From contig CAKKTI010000052.1 in NCBI GenBank assembly GCA_920105805.1, forward strand, positions 6,063 to 39,318: DNA of 33,256 bases, read 5' to 3'. Below the pieces are notes generated by a model that worked only from the letters and a program-made list of their open reading frames with translations, made no database searches and had not been told where the DNA came from. Positions 11,389 to 22,230 of this stretch are shown piece by piece; position 1 is the stretch's first letter, and the number at the start of each line of letters is the position of its first letter. This DNA is from Condylostoma magnum. Its lineage: Eukaryota > Ciliophora > Heterotrichea > Heterotrichida > Condylostomatidae. A program made the translations under genes and the position numbers.

Positions 11389-12546
11389 TTAGTCAAAATT
11401 GTTACTTTCTCTTTAGCTTATTTTGTTAAATTTAACTTCTTCGTATTCTTTGAATATATTTGGATCAGTGTTTTGCAGTTTAGGTTGTTTTTCTTTCTTT
11501 CTTTTAATTTTTTAGCTTTGGATTTGTTTAAATTATCGTTTTCTGTAATTCGGCACCTCCTTTATCCCAATTATGGGTGGTAATTTCTTGGTACATAAAT
11601 TCCTTTTCTCATCTATATAGTTTAACTCAGGTATTTCCATGCCTTTTGGTAATGTCGTATTCTGTATAAAATGATGATCTAAAAGACTTAAAGCTGAAGG
11701 CCTTTTAAGAGGATTTACCTGACAGCAATTAGCTATAAAGGCAAGACATTCTTTGCTGTTAGTTCTTGGGACTGGTGGAGCTGTTTCAGCATTGTATATC
11801 AGCTCTAGCACATCCTTAGCATTTCTACTAATATGCGACCAAGGTGGCTACCCAGTAATCATTTCAATAACAACGCATCCAACGGATCAAATATCAGCCG
11901 AGAAGGAATGCCCAGTCCTTTTAATCATTTCAGGTGCCATTCAGTAAGGACTCCCCTACAAAGACTACGATATATTAAAATCCTCCTGCAACAACGCATT
12001 GGTTAAACGTTTAGATGCTCCAAAATCTGTCAGTTTTACAGTTCCATCCGAGTCAACTAACAAATTTGATGATTTAATATCCCTATGCACAATATTATTC
12101 GAATGTAAGTAAATTAGACCCTGCAGCACTTGTAAAATATACCTTCTTACCATCTTCTCATCAAATCTATTGAACTTATCTAATAACTGCCTAACTGATC
12201 CTCCCGGCACATGCTCTAATATAATATCAACACCAGTTTTCTTAGGATTAACCTAAGCATGTATATACCGAACTATATTTTAATGCGAAAATTACTTCAA
12301 AAGGGATATTTCTTAGCCCAAAGCATCTATTTCATCTGCTATAGTTCTTTGATTCCCTGATAATTTAACATGCTTAACAACGTAAATTTATCCTGTATCA
12401 GTATTTAAACACTCGTATACTTTTCCATAAGCTCCCTATCCAATCAATTTTCCTCGTTTTCAATTGAGACAATAATAAGTTGTTGTGCTGGGAAAATAAT
12501 TTGGAATAACTTCTCTGTTTTTCTTTTTAAAACAGGAATTTCCCAT
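11389..12546 (-). CDS. N-myristoylated MAPKKK-like (STE11/NPK1-type) protein kinase
   Basis: A 385-residue Ser/Thr kinase. MGNSC at the N-terminus is a myristoylation plus palmitoylation-type signal, implying membrane attachment. The kinase domain (about residues 30-295) has the Gly loop IGQGAYGKVYE, VVKH lysine, HVPGGSVRQLL hinge, HRDIKSSN catalytic loop, DFGASK, activation segment GSPYWMAPEM and DIWSVGCV. The PGGS hinge with DFGASK is typical of MAPKKKs such as NPK1/ANP. The Trp of both PYWMAPE and DIWSVG are TGA codons. A basic tail of about 90 residues follows. It ends at TAA 11389-11391; earlier in-frame TAAs (11533-11535 and 11416-11418) could be stops but read naturally as Gln. It follows the EF-hand-like gene by 22 bases. 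Confidence 0.92.
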
Positions 12547-12568
12547 TTACTTTTTTACGCTAGTTAGA

Positions 12569-13288
12569 CTAATCTAATTTAGACAAAATGTCCATTGTGA
12601 AGGCCATTTCCCAGGGTCTCTTAGGTCTTTTGGAGAAGTCTTTTAGGAATTATCTGACTCCTGTTGAGCTGAGAAGTAGACAGGCCGGTTTCTCTCTTAG
12701 ATTCTCGATAAATAAGCTGATATTAAGTTCTGATATGCCTTTCATCATTTGGATAGTCATATAAGTAAGGCATGATTGCTTTCTATACTCTATTTTTTTG
12801 ACATACTCGTCTACTATTATTGATTGTTCGTATAGATTTTGGTTTGAAATTACTAAAACTGGGGTTAGTTTCAAGGAGATGTCATAGATGTCTTAAGAAA
12901 TTTGCATAATTTCTTATCTTTATAGCACTGATCCTTCGTTTTGGTATAGTTAGAAAAGGAGTTATGCCTTTTCAGAATCTGACCCCTTTGAAAGGAGTAA
13001 GCAGAATAGTTTAAACGGTCTTTCTCTGTATTTATCTTAGTCTTTATCGTAGAAATACTTGTATATTAATTCTAGGTGAGGTAGCTCAAAACTGTTTTTT
13101 AAAGGTAGTTTTAATTCCTCAAAGATTAAATTTCAATTTTATAAGGGAATATAGTTTTCTTATACGTTTTAATCAATTACTTGGAAGAATCTTTGAACTG
13201 GTATTAAATGGAAGTTCATTTTGTACTCTTAAAATGAGACGTAATCATCACTAGGAGCCTTTTGATCTCTTGTGCATTGACAGCCCAT
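12569..13288 (-). CDS. Lipid-anchored EF-hand-like protein (MGC family, copy 1)
   Basis: A 239-residue protein starting MGCQCTRDQK, a predicted myristoylation/palmitoylation signal. The middle has calcineurin-B-like helical spacing with degenerate EF loops (for example YFYDKDQDKYRER, FQLYQNEGSVLQ), so calcium binding is doubtful. The C-terminal block ENLREKPACLLL-STGVRQFL-KRPWEMA is shared with the gene at 18887-19594 (QSKPLCDIL-SGVRRFL-RKPWETA), showing they are paralogues. The end is TAG 12569-12571; a second in-frame TAG lies at 12560-12562, and the kinase starts at 12546, 22 bases on. I do not recognise the family beyond its EF-hand resemblance; a membrane-bound signalling adaptor is inferred. 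Confidence 0.75.
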
Positions 13289-15552
13289 TTTTATATTAAG
13301 GTAAATATAATACTCATTATTATAACAAGTTGCCGAGTTGGCAAGTATAAACTGATTTAATATTGTATAGGAGTAATATAAGAGTGATGTATTTAAAGTA
13401 TATAATAATTACAACTTTCTACCTGTTATCCTGGTAAAGTATAAGCATATGTATTTAAGGTTTTATAATGTTTATTTTCATTAACTCTTAAAATAATGAT
13501 AGATAACGCACGGAGCATATATAAGTTAAGACATTAAAGACAGCATATACAACTGATAGTACTTAATATAAACTGTTCTTCATCATATTTCAATCTTTGA
13601 TAGGCTATACGAGCTTATAACAGGCTATATAACATTAGTAATATATAAGGATTTACAGTTTTTAAAATTTATAAAGACATTTAGCTAAGGACTAGCATAT
13701 TAAAGCTAAAATAATCATAAAGAGACAGCTAAAAAGTATTTATTTGAATATAAAGGGAAAACTATTAAAATTACTAAGCTATTTGACTGAATCCATTACT
13801 TATCTTTTAAATACTTTTGAATAAATCATTAGATTGTGAAATTTGAACTCTTAGCAATTCATTGAATATAAATGTTAGTGCATTTAGGAATTTTATTCTG
13901 TATAGCAAATATAAGCCATATTTTTAGATCATTCAACTGTAAAATATTCTTAGCAGAGTTTTTAGCTACCCAGGCAATCATATTCTTACCTGTTATTTAT
14001 TATTGCATCTGCACTGAAATAAAGGCAGAGTAAAACTGGTTGATCTTTAAATCAAGTATTATAAATAGATCTATAATTTACGTTGTGGTATTCTATCTAA
14101 CCTATAAGTATAATTTAGGCTTTCTTAACTTATTTCCATTCTTTAAATAAGAAGTGTTATCATTTAGAAAAGTAACATTATGTATTTTAATAATTCTTTC
14201 TTGAAGAGTGAGAACTATAAGGGAGTCCTTACAATAAAAATAGTGCGTTTATGATTTGTTTTTTGTAAATTGTGCATCGGCTCGATTCTTAGATATTTCG
14301 TTTATTATCTACAATGTATTTAATTAACTCTGAAAATAAGTATACAATTAACTATAATTATTAGAAGTTCTTAACATTTGATCAGTAACAAGAGATAGCA
14401 ATACTCTATTGGTTCATTCTATTCGAGTAATTCATAAGCTAAAATAACTAATATCGTCATCACTCTATCAAGTATTAAAACAAACAATTTTGAATAATTA
14501 ATATGGATTATCAAAGGTTTCTATTATTGTATTCGAAGCTTCCAGAAGTAATAAAAGAAAACAATTACAGCTCTTTCTAGTACGAAGCGCATTGCTTTAG
14601 TGAATATGAAAACAAACAATTTTATATTCCGATTTCATATCTTTTACAATTTTACAGTCATACTAGTAATTTTTGTAAATGTTGTTATAGTTAAACTGCT
14701 TATTATTCTGTTTTATGTGTTTTCTGCCTGATTAAATCTATGAGGTTTTTATTTATCTATTTTACCTTGATTTCTTATAGATGACTATATGGGCTGATAA
14801 TACACAAATGTATTTGCTTATTGTATAACAAATCGTTTTATTATATCTAAACTACTACAGTTGATATCCAATTCAATAAGTTTTGTTTGAAAGTTCATTT
14901 TAGATATAAACAATTATAATATTTGAATCTCCTTTGTAAAATATATAATTATTATATCCTCTTCACATTTGTTTTACTTGATTTCTGATTATTAGTTATA
15001 TATCTAGTTTATATAATTCAATCTTATGAAGTAAACAATTCTCACATTACTTCATCTTTAGTTCGAATATACTTTTAGAAATCTTTTCCCATTTTAGAGC
15101 TCGGGTACTGATTAAACTGATCGAATTTAATTCTATTGTTTACGGTTATAAAATAAAATTAGATTAAAACCTCCGTGTGTGCTTAAATATTAATAACCCC
15201 TGTCTTTTTATATGATTTCCAAGGTAATTTTTATAACGAAACATTATATGTTAAAGTTATTAAAAAAATCATTAAGCAATAAAAAAATAGTATAGAGAGC
15301 TATACAAAGTACTCTTATGACGGAAATTTGTTTAATTCTTTGAAAGAGAATATAAAATTTTGCCTATGTATTAAACAATTAGTCCTGTACCCCAAATTTG
15401 CTATACTTAATGAGTCTTAGACACTTTACACTTAAAGCAGAACTCTAACTGGGCTTATGCATCCTTACAGAATTAAAAACCATAGTTCTATAATCATTTC
15501 AAGCCTAAATTCCAAACATCAGTAAAAAACTTCTATAATAATATTGTTACAA
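13289..15552. other. 2.26-kb AT-rich gap without a defensible gene
   Basis: This interval lies between divergent starts (EF-hand-like gene and CDPK). Every frame looks open once stop codons are sense, so openness means nothing here. I read both strands for motifs and found none that persists. The most protein-like stretches are a plus-strand run from ATG 14503 (MDYQRFLLLYSKLPEVIKEN) and a plus-strand IIRLWNLNSQQF near 13831, which could be chance. A 15-base direct repeat (AAAACAAACAATTTT) occurs at 14477 and 14609. No tRNA boxes, terminal inverted repeats or telomere repeats were recognised. Confidence 0.5.
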
Positions 15553-17121
15553 ATGGGTTGCTGCAATCTTAGAAACATAGCTCACGGTTAAGCCCAAGAG
15601 ATCACATCTCCAGAGAACTCAACCAAAAAGTTTATCTAACAGCATAACACAAGATCCTACGACTATCCTCAGCAGATTGAAAACTATGAATGGGATGTAC
15701 CAAGCTCTCTAATACAACTAGATCAAGAACTACTAAATCTATCTTTGGACATTGGAGATCGTAATCTCGAGAGCATGCTACAAATGGTTACTGAGTAATA
15801 ATATCACTACATAAAAAGCCAGTTCTAGTTTCTCGAGGAGCTAGGAAGAGGATCATTTGGAGAAGTTTCAAAAGTACAAGATAAAGACTCACAGAAATAC
15901 TACGCTGCTAAGGTAATTCACATGGATAAATTAAAGTAAAAGGACATAGAGAGATTTAAACAAGAAGCAATGGTTTTAAAGAATCTAAATCAGCCAAATA
16001 TTGTAAGACTTCATATGATGATTTACTGTAAAACTGAAATGCTACAAATATTTGATCTCTGTTCCGGAGGAACCTTATACAAATATATGCAGGGCAGAAT
16101 GATTGGCTAATAGGAGGCCTTAAGAATATTCTTCCAGATAATCAGAGCAATTAGCTATATCAATAAATAAGGTATAGCTCATAGGGATATAAAGCCTTAA
16201 AATCTTTTGTTCCTAGAGGAATAAGGGTAACTCCCTTTGGTAATTATAGACTTTGGAAATTTAGGACACATTAGCCCAGATAGTCACTTCAAGGAAATTT
16301 TAGGTACACTGAATTACATTGCACCTGAAGTTTTAAAGTAAAAGTACTCTAATAAGGCAGATGTATGGAGTGCTGGTGTAATTTTATTTGAAATGTTGAG
16401 TAACTTTTAAACAGCTGGGTACAATCCCTTTTGATCTCCTAATACAGGGCGAGCAGTCCAAATGATCGAAACTTTTGATATAAGGAAATATAGCCTAGAT
16501 TGCTATCAATTTCCAAATCATATAATTAATCTGCTAAATAATGTTTTGGCTTCTAAGCCAGAGAAAAGGCTTAGTGCTGATTAAATTTGAGCGATGCAAA
16601 GTTAATTTGTAAAGCCTAGTATTTCATTGGATATAGAGAGTTATAGCATTCATGATAGTGTCCAAGCTGTAAGAAAATCAGGACTAAGAAGAGTAATACA
16701 TCTTTGGACTATTGATAATATGTTGTCTGTAGATATATTTTAAGATGTAAAGCAAATTTTTATTGAGTTGGATGTTGACAATGATGGGAGAATTACTTAA
16801 AGCGATATAGAGTCATCTGCTTAAGCAAGTGGAAATGATTATTCAGCCTTATTTAAGTCCCACTTTTAGAATAAAGAGTATTTAAGCTATACCCAATACA
16901 TGATAATGAGTCTAGATTGAAGTAATATTGTCAAGGAAGATATTATATAAGAAGTTTATCAGAAACTGATTTAATAAAGTCTAATAGTACATCTGATTTA
17001 ATAGATGTATATTAGAGAAGAAATCAATATTGAAAAGGAGAGAGTTAAACGGGCATTAAAAGTTTTGAAATAAATGAACTATTATGAATTTAGGTTGATT
17101 TTCTTCCAAGGTTTAAATTAG
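15553..17121 (+). CDS. Calcium-dependent protein kinase-like (CDPK), myristoylated
   Basis: A 522-residue kinase starting MGCCNL, a double-acylation signal. Kinase domain about residues 93-352: LGRGSFGEV, YAAKVI lysine, HRDIKPQN catalytic loop, IDFGN, IAPEVL, DVWSAGVIL, and NPFWSP whose Trp is TGA. The activation segment is short and DFG is followed by Asn-Leu. A linker leads to an EF-hand part with one good loop, DVDNDGRITQSD (about residues 407-418, Asp at positions 1, 3, 5 and 12); the other loops are degenerate. This kinase-plus-EF-hand order is that of CDPKs, which couple calcium to membrane and ciliary signalling in ciliates. It ends at TAG TAA (17119-17124). No intron. Nothing in the 2.3 kb upstream shows a promoter motif. 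Confidence 0.9.
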
Positions 17122-17956
17122 TAATTTAGTCTATAGTTATTTTGAATTATGTGTTATTAGTTATTTTTTAGTATGATATACTTGATACTAGGGGTTGTAT
17201 ACTTTTAACAGTAAAAGAGCTAGGAATTTATTTCTTATTGATCAAGCATGTAAAATATATTGCTTTATTTAATGAATTGGTAGCATTAATATCAAAAACA
17301 TGTAATTCCAAATTTAATAGGTTTCAAATGCGTAACTAACAACAATCATTATGAATTCAGGCTTTTTCATATTCTAAATACTTAAGTATATTTATCAATT
17401 ATAAAGTAATTCTTTGCACTATTAAGTAATTTTCTAATCAGTTGCATATTTAATGGGATATCATGAAATTAGGTTTAAAGGCCGTTTTAGAATACTGCAG
17501 AAGCAAATTTGGAAATAAAAGAGTCATATACTAAATTGTTTATAATTTTCCCCGATATAAACATATCATGATTAACGAATTATTGAAATAAAAGGATAGT
17601 AAATGCTATAGGATTTAGATATATTGATTGTAATATAACAGAAAATCCAGTATATTGTAAATATGAAAAAAATAAAATAATTTATATTCTGGAAAGATTG
17701 TCTTTGAATTTGTAGCAAATATAATCAAGTACATAAAGAATTTTAGGAATTTATATATTAGAAAGAACATGGAAAAATGAGAAATAGTTTCAATTAAACA
17801 GCAGAAATACCAATAAACAATCTAACAAAAGATATCTATTGTTTTACATTCGCAATCATTGAATTATTTCTTCTTTAACCCCTGTATAATAATTCTACTC
17901 ATGATTACTCTTTAAAATTATGTTACAAAATATAATAAATTTTTGATATCAATAAA
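17122..17956. other. 835-base gap; one weak open stretch
   Basis: The space between CDPK and NudC is far larger than the typical 6-91 bases. A plus-strand run from ATG 17463 to TAA 17913-17915 would encode 150 Lys/Ile/Tyr-rich residues (MKLGLKAVLEYCRSKFGNKR...) and its first 25 codons look coding-like, but later codons drift to AT-rich composition and no motif is recognised. It may be an unrecognised gene, a decayed one or chance. No structured RNA or repeat was seen. Confidence 0.4.
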
Positions 17957-18880
17957 ATGGACGAGCGATTTGACGAACTTTTAATGATGGTAATATCCTA
18001 ATGCAGTGGAATACAAGGATTCTTTGATATAGTATTTAGATTTTTAAGAAGAAGGACAGATTTCTTTGTACTTTCAAAACCTGGTGATAAAGCAGGATTC
18101 CCTCCAGGCGCTGCAGAGTAAATAATAATGCGTGCTTTCTCAGAAGTTCGCTAAGAATATCTAAAAGAACATCCCTTTGACTTCTCCTAAGTCTAAAACT
18201 AGCCCCCAGCTCCAGCGCAAGTAGAGGAGCTTCCTTAAGAAATTCCAGAAGAATCTAAGGAACCTCCTCAAAAACAAGAAGTCCCGGAAGATTTCGTATA
18301 GGAATAAATACCACGACCAAAAGCAAGCAATGAAATTTCAACTGACAACGGAGGAGCAACTGATAGATACTTATGACAATAAGACATTACTTTCATTACA
18401 GTTCAAATAAAACTACCCCCTAATACAAGAGCCAGAGACTTACAAGTTAAAATGCAGACATTGTACTTATCAGTGGCTTTAAAATCAGATATAGATAATC
18501 CGATATTAGAGGGAACTCTTTTTGAACGAATTCATCCTGATGACAGTTTTTGGCAGATTGACGATGGAACTATAGTTCTTAATCTCAGCAAGGCTAATGA
18601 TACAATATGACAAACTGTTATAAGAGGTGACACTGAAATCGACCCTAAAACTGTTGATAATTCCCGAAGAGTTGACGAGTACGATGAGGACACACAGACT
18701 GGTATAAGAAAAGTGATGTATGAAAATGAGAGAAAAATGCAAGGACTTCCAACTACCGACGAGGAACTTGCCTAGAAACGATTACAGGAGTTTTGGTAAA
18801 CAACGCCGTATAAAGACCAGCCATTCGACCCTGCTCTTCTGGCACAAATGAGCCAGGACAAAAAGGATGAGGAAGGTTAG
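17957..18880 (+). CDS. NUDC: NudC nuclear distribution protein
   Basis: A 307-residue NudC, an Hsp90-associated co-chaperone for dynein/LIS1. The N-terminal family block is present (ERFDELLMMVISQC, FLRRRTDFFVLSKPG). It is followed by a Gln/Pro/Glu linker (about residues 90-140) and a CS/p23-like domain (about 150-250) with NGGATDRYLWQQ, VQIKLPPNTRARDLQV, DDSFWQIDDGTIVLNLSK, then the C-terminal MYENERKMQGLPTTDE. These match NudC in order. The W of YLW and TIW are TGA codons. It ends at TAG 18878-18880, only six bases from the stop of the convergent gene at 18887. Confidence 0.94.
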
Positions 18881-18886
18881 CTTAGA

Positions 18887-19594
18887 TTAAACTACTGAAA
18901 CAGATCCTTGTGTGGCTGTTTCCCAGGGTTTTCTTTACTTCTTTTAGCTTTCTTACAAAAATCTTCTCACTCCGCTAGGTTTTAGTATATCACAGAGAGG
19001 TTTACTTTGAAAGTTTTAAACAAATTGGCATATATTAAGGCTTGGCAGCCCACGCATTAGTTGAAGGATGAGTTGATCAGTTACTCTTTTTTACCGACGT
19101 TTAAGACTTTATATGTATTTTTTTATATGATGAGAGTCTTCATTGGTATTCTGAGTGAAAGTTACCATTTAAGGAAGGATGTTTAAGGAAATGTGGAAAA
19201 TGTCTTAGAGCATTTCAGTAGTTTGGATTCTATCAAGGGTGTAATTGGAGGAATCATCGTACACTTCAAATAGTATTTTGGATTTTTCCTGTATACTTGA
19301 TCTTTCATTGAGTAAAATTCCCAATACTTGCAACAACTTTCTATTATATCCGTAATCTTGCCTAAAGTACTTATTAAACATTTGTAATTATTACACTTGA
19401 TCACTTTAAATTTCACTTTCTAATAAGATCTTTTGTAATTACGAGTAGCTGATTGACAAGTTATTATTAGAATACTTTCTTATAATTTTGTCATACTCGT
19501 CTAGTATAATATCCGTGAAGCCTAATTAATGCTCAAGCACTTTTATAGCAGTTTCTTCAATTCCGTCTTAGCCTCGTGATGAGTAGCAGCCCAT
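18887..19594 (-). CDS. Lipid-anchored EF-hand-like protein (MGC family, copy 2)
   Basis: A 235-residue paralogue of the 12569-13288 protein. It starts MGCYSSRGQD (predicted myristoylation/palmitoylation). Shared landmarks are a KYF-x-D helix, LL-x6-EK-x3-LF-x-V/L-Y, Q-x-I-x-x-ISL-x3-P, and the terminal KPLCDIL-PSGVRRFL-KPWETA. EF loops are degenerate (EVYDDSSNYTLDR is the nearest). The end is TAA 18887-18889 (after SVSVV). The start is 46 bases after the stop of the upstream coiled-coil EF-hand gene on the same strand, and the 3' end is six bases from NudC's. Function unknown; a calcium-sensor-derived membrane adaptor is inferred. Confidence 0.76.
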
Positions 19595-19640
19595 TATTAT
19601 TACACCAAAATAAACGCAATTAAATATGAAGTTTACTAAT

Positions 19641-21197
19641 TTAAGCAGAGGAAGGTCTGTCCTCATCTTCTTCAATCCTTGAATATGCTTGAAGGAAGCT
19701 TATATACGGTACTGAGTTTAGCTCAAATTTATCAGTATAGAACAACAAAGTCAAATATTTCTTAATACCATCATCCAGCTTTATATTACACTAATTGCAA
19801 GATTCTCCAAATTACTGTAGATTTATATACCCATCGTCACAATTATCGAACTATTTGCATAACCCAAGCAAAATATCAGCCTTTCTACTCAAGATTTCTC
19901 TTAAATGATTGTCGTATAGTTCTTCTTATTACTCAGAAAGTACTTCTCACGGTTGCAAACTATCCAGTAATCTAGCACCAACTTCCTCAGGTGGTAAAGC
20001 CTGCGATCCGGCAAATATAAAGCTAGAAAGTCTCCTTGACATGTCTTAGCTTAGTTCTAGAGGCTCTTACTCAAACAAGTCTACAATTTCATGCTAAAGG
20101 TAAAGCTTAGACTCAGTGAAAATGTATCCAACATATTGGTCTAAGGTCCAACGTCTTATTTAAAGTCTAAGTGATGTGTGCTCAAGCACTTCTTCAGATT
20201 CTTCTCTAGAAGGAAAAGAAAGTGGAAGAACTTAGTCGAGCATTTTGGAGTATTAATCAAATGTTATGGTTTATTAGTCTTGCTTCTGTATGTAAATTCC
20301 AAATGATTCCAGTCTGTCTTTGAATTTTTCAAAGCTTAACTATTTTTTACCTTCAGGGTTTATAATTTCTCATAGTTGATTTTGTTTTATGCTTTTATGT
20401 TCCAAAACTCTCCAAATTTCTCTGCCTATGTCTTATTCTGAGATCAATTACTAATTATAAGTACCACATTTTATACAATTGTTGGCCTATCCTAGCTTTT
20501 TCACTTAATCCATCAGTTATTAGTTATCTTGTTCTAATATTTGTCCTATTTAATTCTCTTAAGCTAGCATATACTAGCATATAGACTTCAAATCATTTTT
20601 CTTTTGTTTACAAAACTTCTATACTTAGAAGTACTAATTTACGTCTCTGAATTATTCTATAGTGTCTTTGTAATTAGATAGCTATTCCAGATAATTCTTT
20701 TATTTGTCAGGAGCAATAATACCCATTGTTAGCTATGAAACACATTCTTCATATAATCTTTTCAATCTGGTTGTTTCATCTATAAGCATCTGCTACTCTA
20801 CCTCTAGTTCATTAATGTTAGTAACTTAAACTGATTTCCTTATCTTTTGTAAATCTAATGTCTTATTTTCAATTTACTTCTTTAGATCATTGTTTTATTA
20901 TTAAAGCGCCTTAAAAAATTTTGCACCTTCTGACTCTGAACTAGATTATCCTCGTTTCAGTTTGCTAAGCTTTTGTTTAAGAGTTTAGTTTTCCATCTAG
21001 AGCTGTATTATTTAGTTGATTGAATCATTGTGAAAGATTTCAGAAGGATTGCTTAATCTTTTCTATCTTGTAGTTGATTTAGTGGCTTATTTTTTCTAGT
21101 GTTGCCTTTTAGCTGATTAAGGACGAGATTGAGTAAGATTTATTGTGTTGTATAGAGAAAACTTCTTAGGCTTATTACCTTGACGGCTCTTTTTCAT
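19641..21197 (-). CDS. Coiled-coil protein with EF-hand-like C-terminus
   Basis: A 518-residue protein. The N-terminal 60 residues are basic (MKKSRQGNKPKKFSLYN). Residues about 60-250 are heptad-rich coiled coil (LQMENQTLKQKLSKLKR, KALQQQNNDLKKQIENK, EVEQQMLIDETTRLKRL). A CIKC pair sits near residue 255, and the C-terminal half is helical with one near-canonical EF loop, DNCDDGYINLQQ, whose position 12 is Gln (encoded by TAA) rather than Glu. It ends PSSA-TAA (19641-19643). The layout suggests a structural or axonemal/cortical scaffold, but no family was recognised. It lies upstream of the MGC copy-2 gene by 46 bases. Confidence 0.78.
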
Positions 21198-22230
21198 TTT
21201 TTCTAAATTTAAATATGCATTTTAGTTAAAGATTCAAATTAGGTTAGTTTAATTATAGGTGATGTTATTTTAAGTAGTTGTAGTTGATGAGTATAGGGAA
21301 TTATAATTATTTTTAGTGTATTTCAAAATGTTAGTTTATTATTGGAATAATTACCTAAATTATACATGATGTATTCAGTTAGAATTAATTTGGATGTGTG
21401 GGTAACAAGTTAGAATGATGTTGCTTTAGTGTTAATAATAGAATAATTCTATTTTGTAAATATTATTCTAGATTGTTTTCATAAAAAAAGTAGCCAATAA
21501 AGTTCTGAAGTTTAAATTTTGGACAGCTGGCATAAATATATTCATAGCCATTACTTTATATTAATATTCATCAAGCACTTCTTGTATATGTATAGGAAGT
21601 ACTAAAGAAAACATTTAATGGGGTTATTAAATTATCCATATTTTGCCATATTACATTTAATACAGAGAGGACATTTGACAATAAAATAATTTGATTCAAA
21701 TTGACTTAACAATCGAACTCTTCTAATTCTTTTTTAGAGTTAAGAGTGTTTATAAACAAACTTACTAGAGAGTTGAATGATAAGAAGAAAAATTTGATGT
21801 AGATTAATGAGTACTCTATTTATTATATAGTACTAGAGAATTATATTATATAGTATTTAATGTATATTCATTTAACTTGTTTAGATAACTAAGTGTATTA
21901 AACAAAATAAATCAATTCATAGATTAACTTATACAAAATTAGTCTTTGCTTTAAAATAGACAATAGGTTTATTCTATATTGGCAAAAAAGAACTTGTTTT
22001 CCTAATTATCTAATGATTTAAAGTAATGTTGTACTTATATCATTTTTAGCATATATAAACTTCAATCATTGTAATTTTATACGAAGTACATAATGGTAGT
22101 AGATCATTACAAAAACTACTAAAATAAGCTTGCTAAATATACTAAAATGTACCTACATAACAAATGAAAGCTATAATAACATACAAACTACATTTTATCA
22201 CAATCTGATCTACTAAAACATAATAATAAA
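21198..22230. other. 1.03-kb AT-rich gap without a recognised gene
   Basis: This interval separates the divergent starts of the coiled-coil EF-hand protein and Twinkle. It is very AT-rich with short TATA-type runs (for example around 21825-21860). A plus-strand ATG at about 21618 (MGLLNYPYFAILHL) opens a stretch with no recognisable motif. No tRNA, terminal inverted repeats or conserved promoter element were identified. It is presumably regulatory or holds an unrecognised gene. Confidence 0.45.

Noticed and set aside
13326-13345. tRNA-like fragment (GCCGAGTTGGCAAG)
   Set aside because: Resembles a D-arm, but no matching T-loop (GTTCRA) or acceptor stem follows at the right distance.
14477-14623. 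15-base direct repeat AAAACAAACAATTTT flanking ~117 bases as a mobile-element footprint
   Set aside because: Low-complexity AT-rich repeat with no terminal inverted repeats, transposase or target-site logic.
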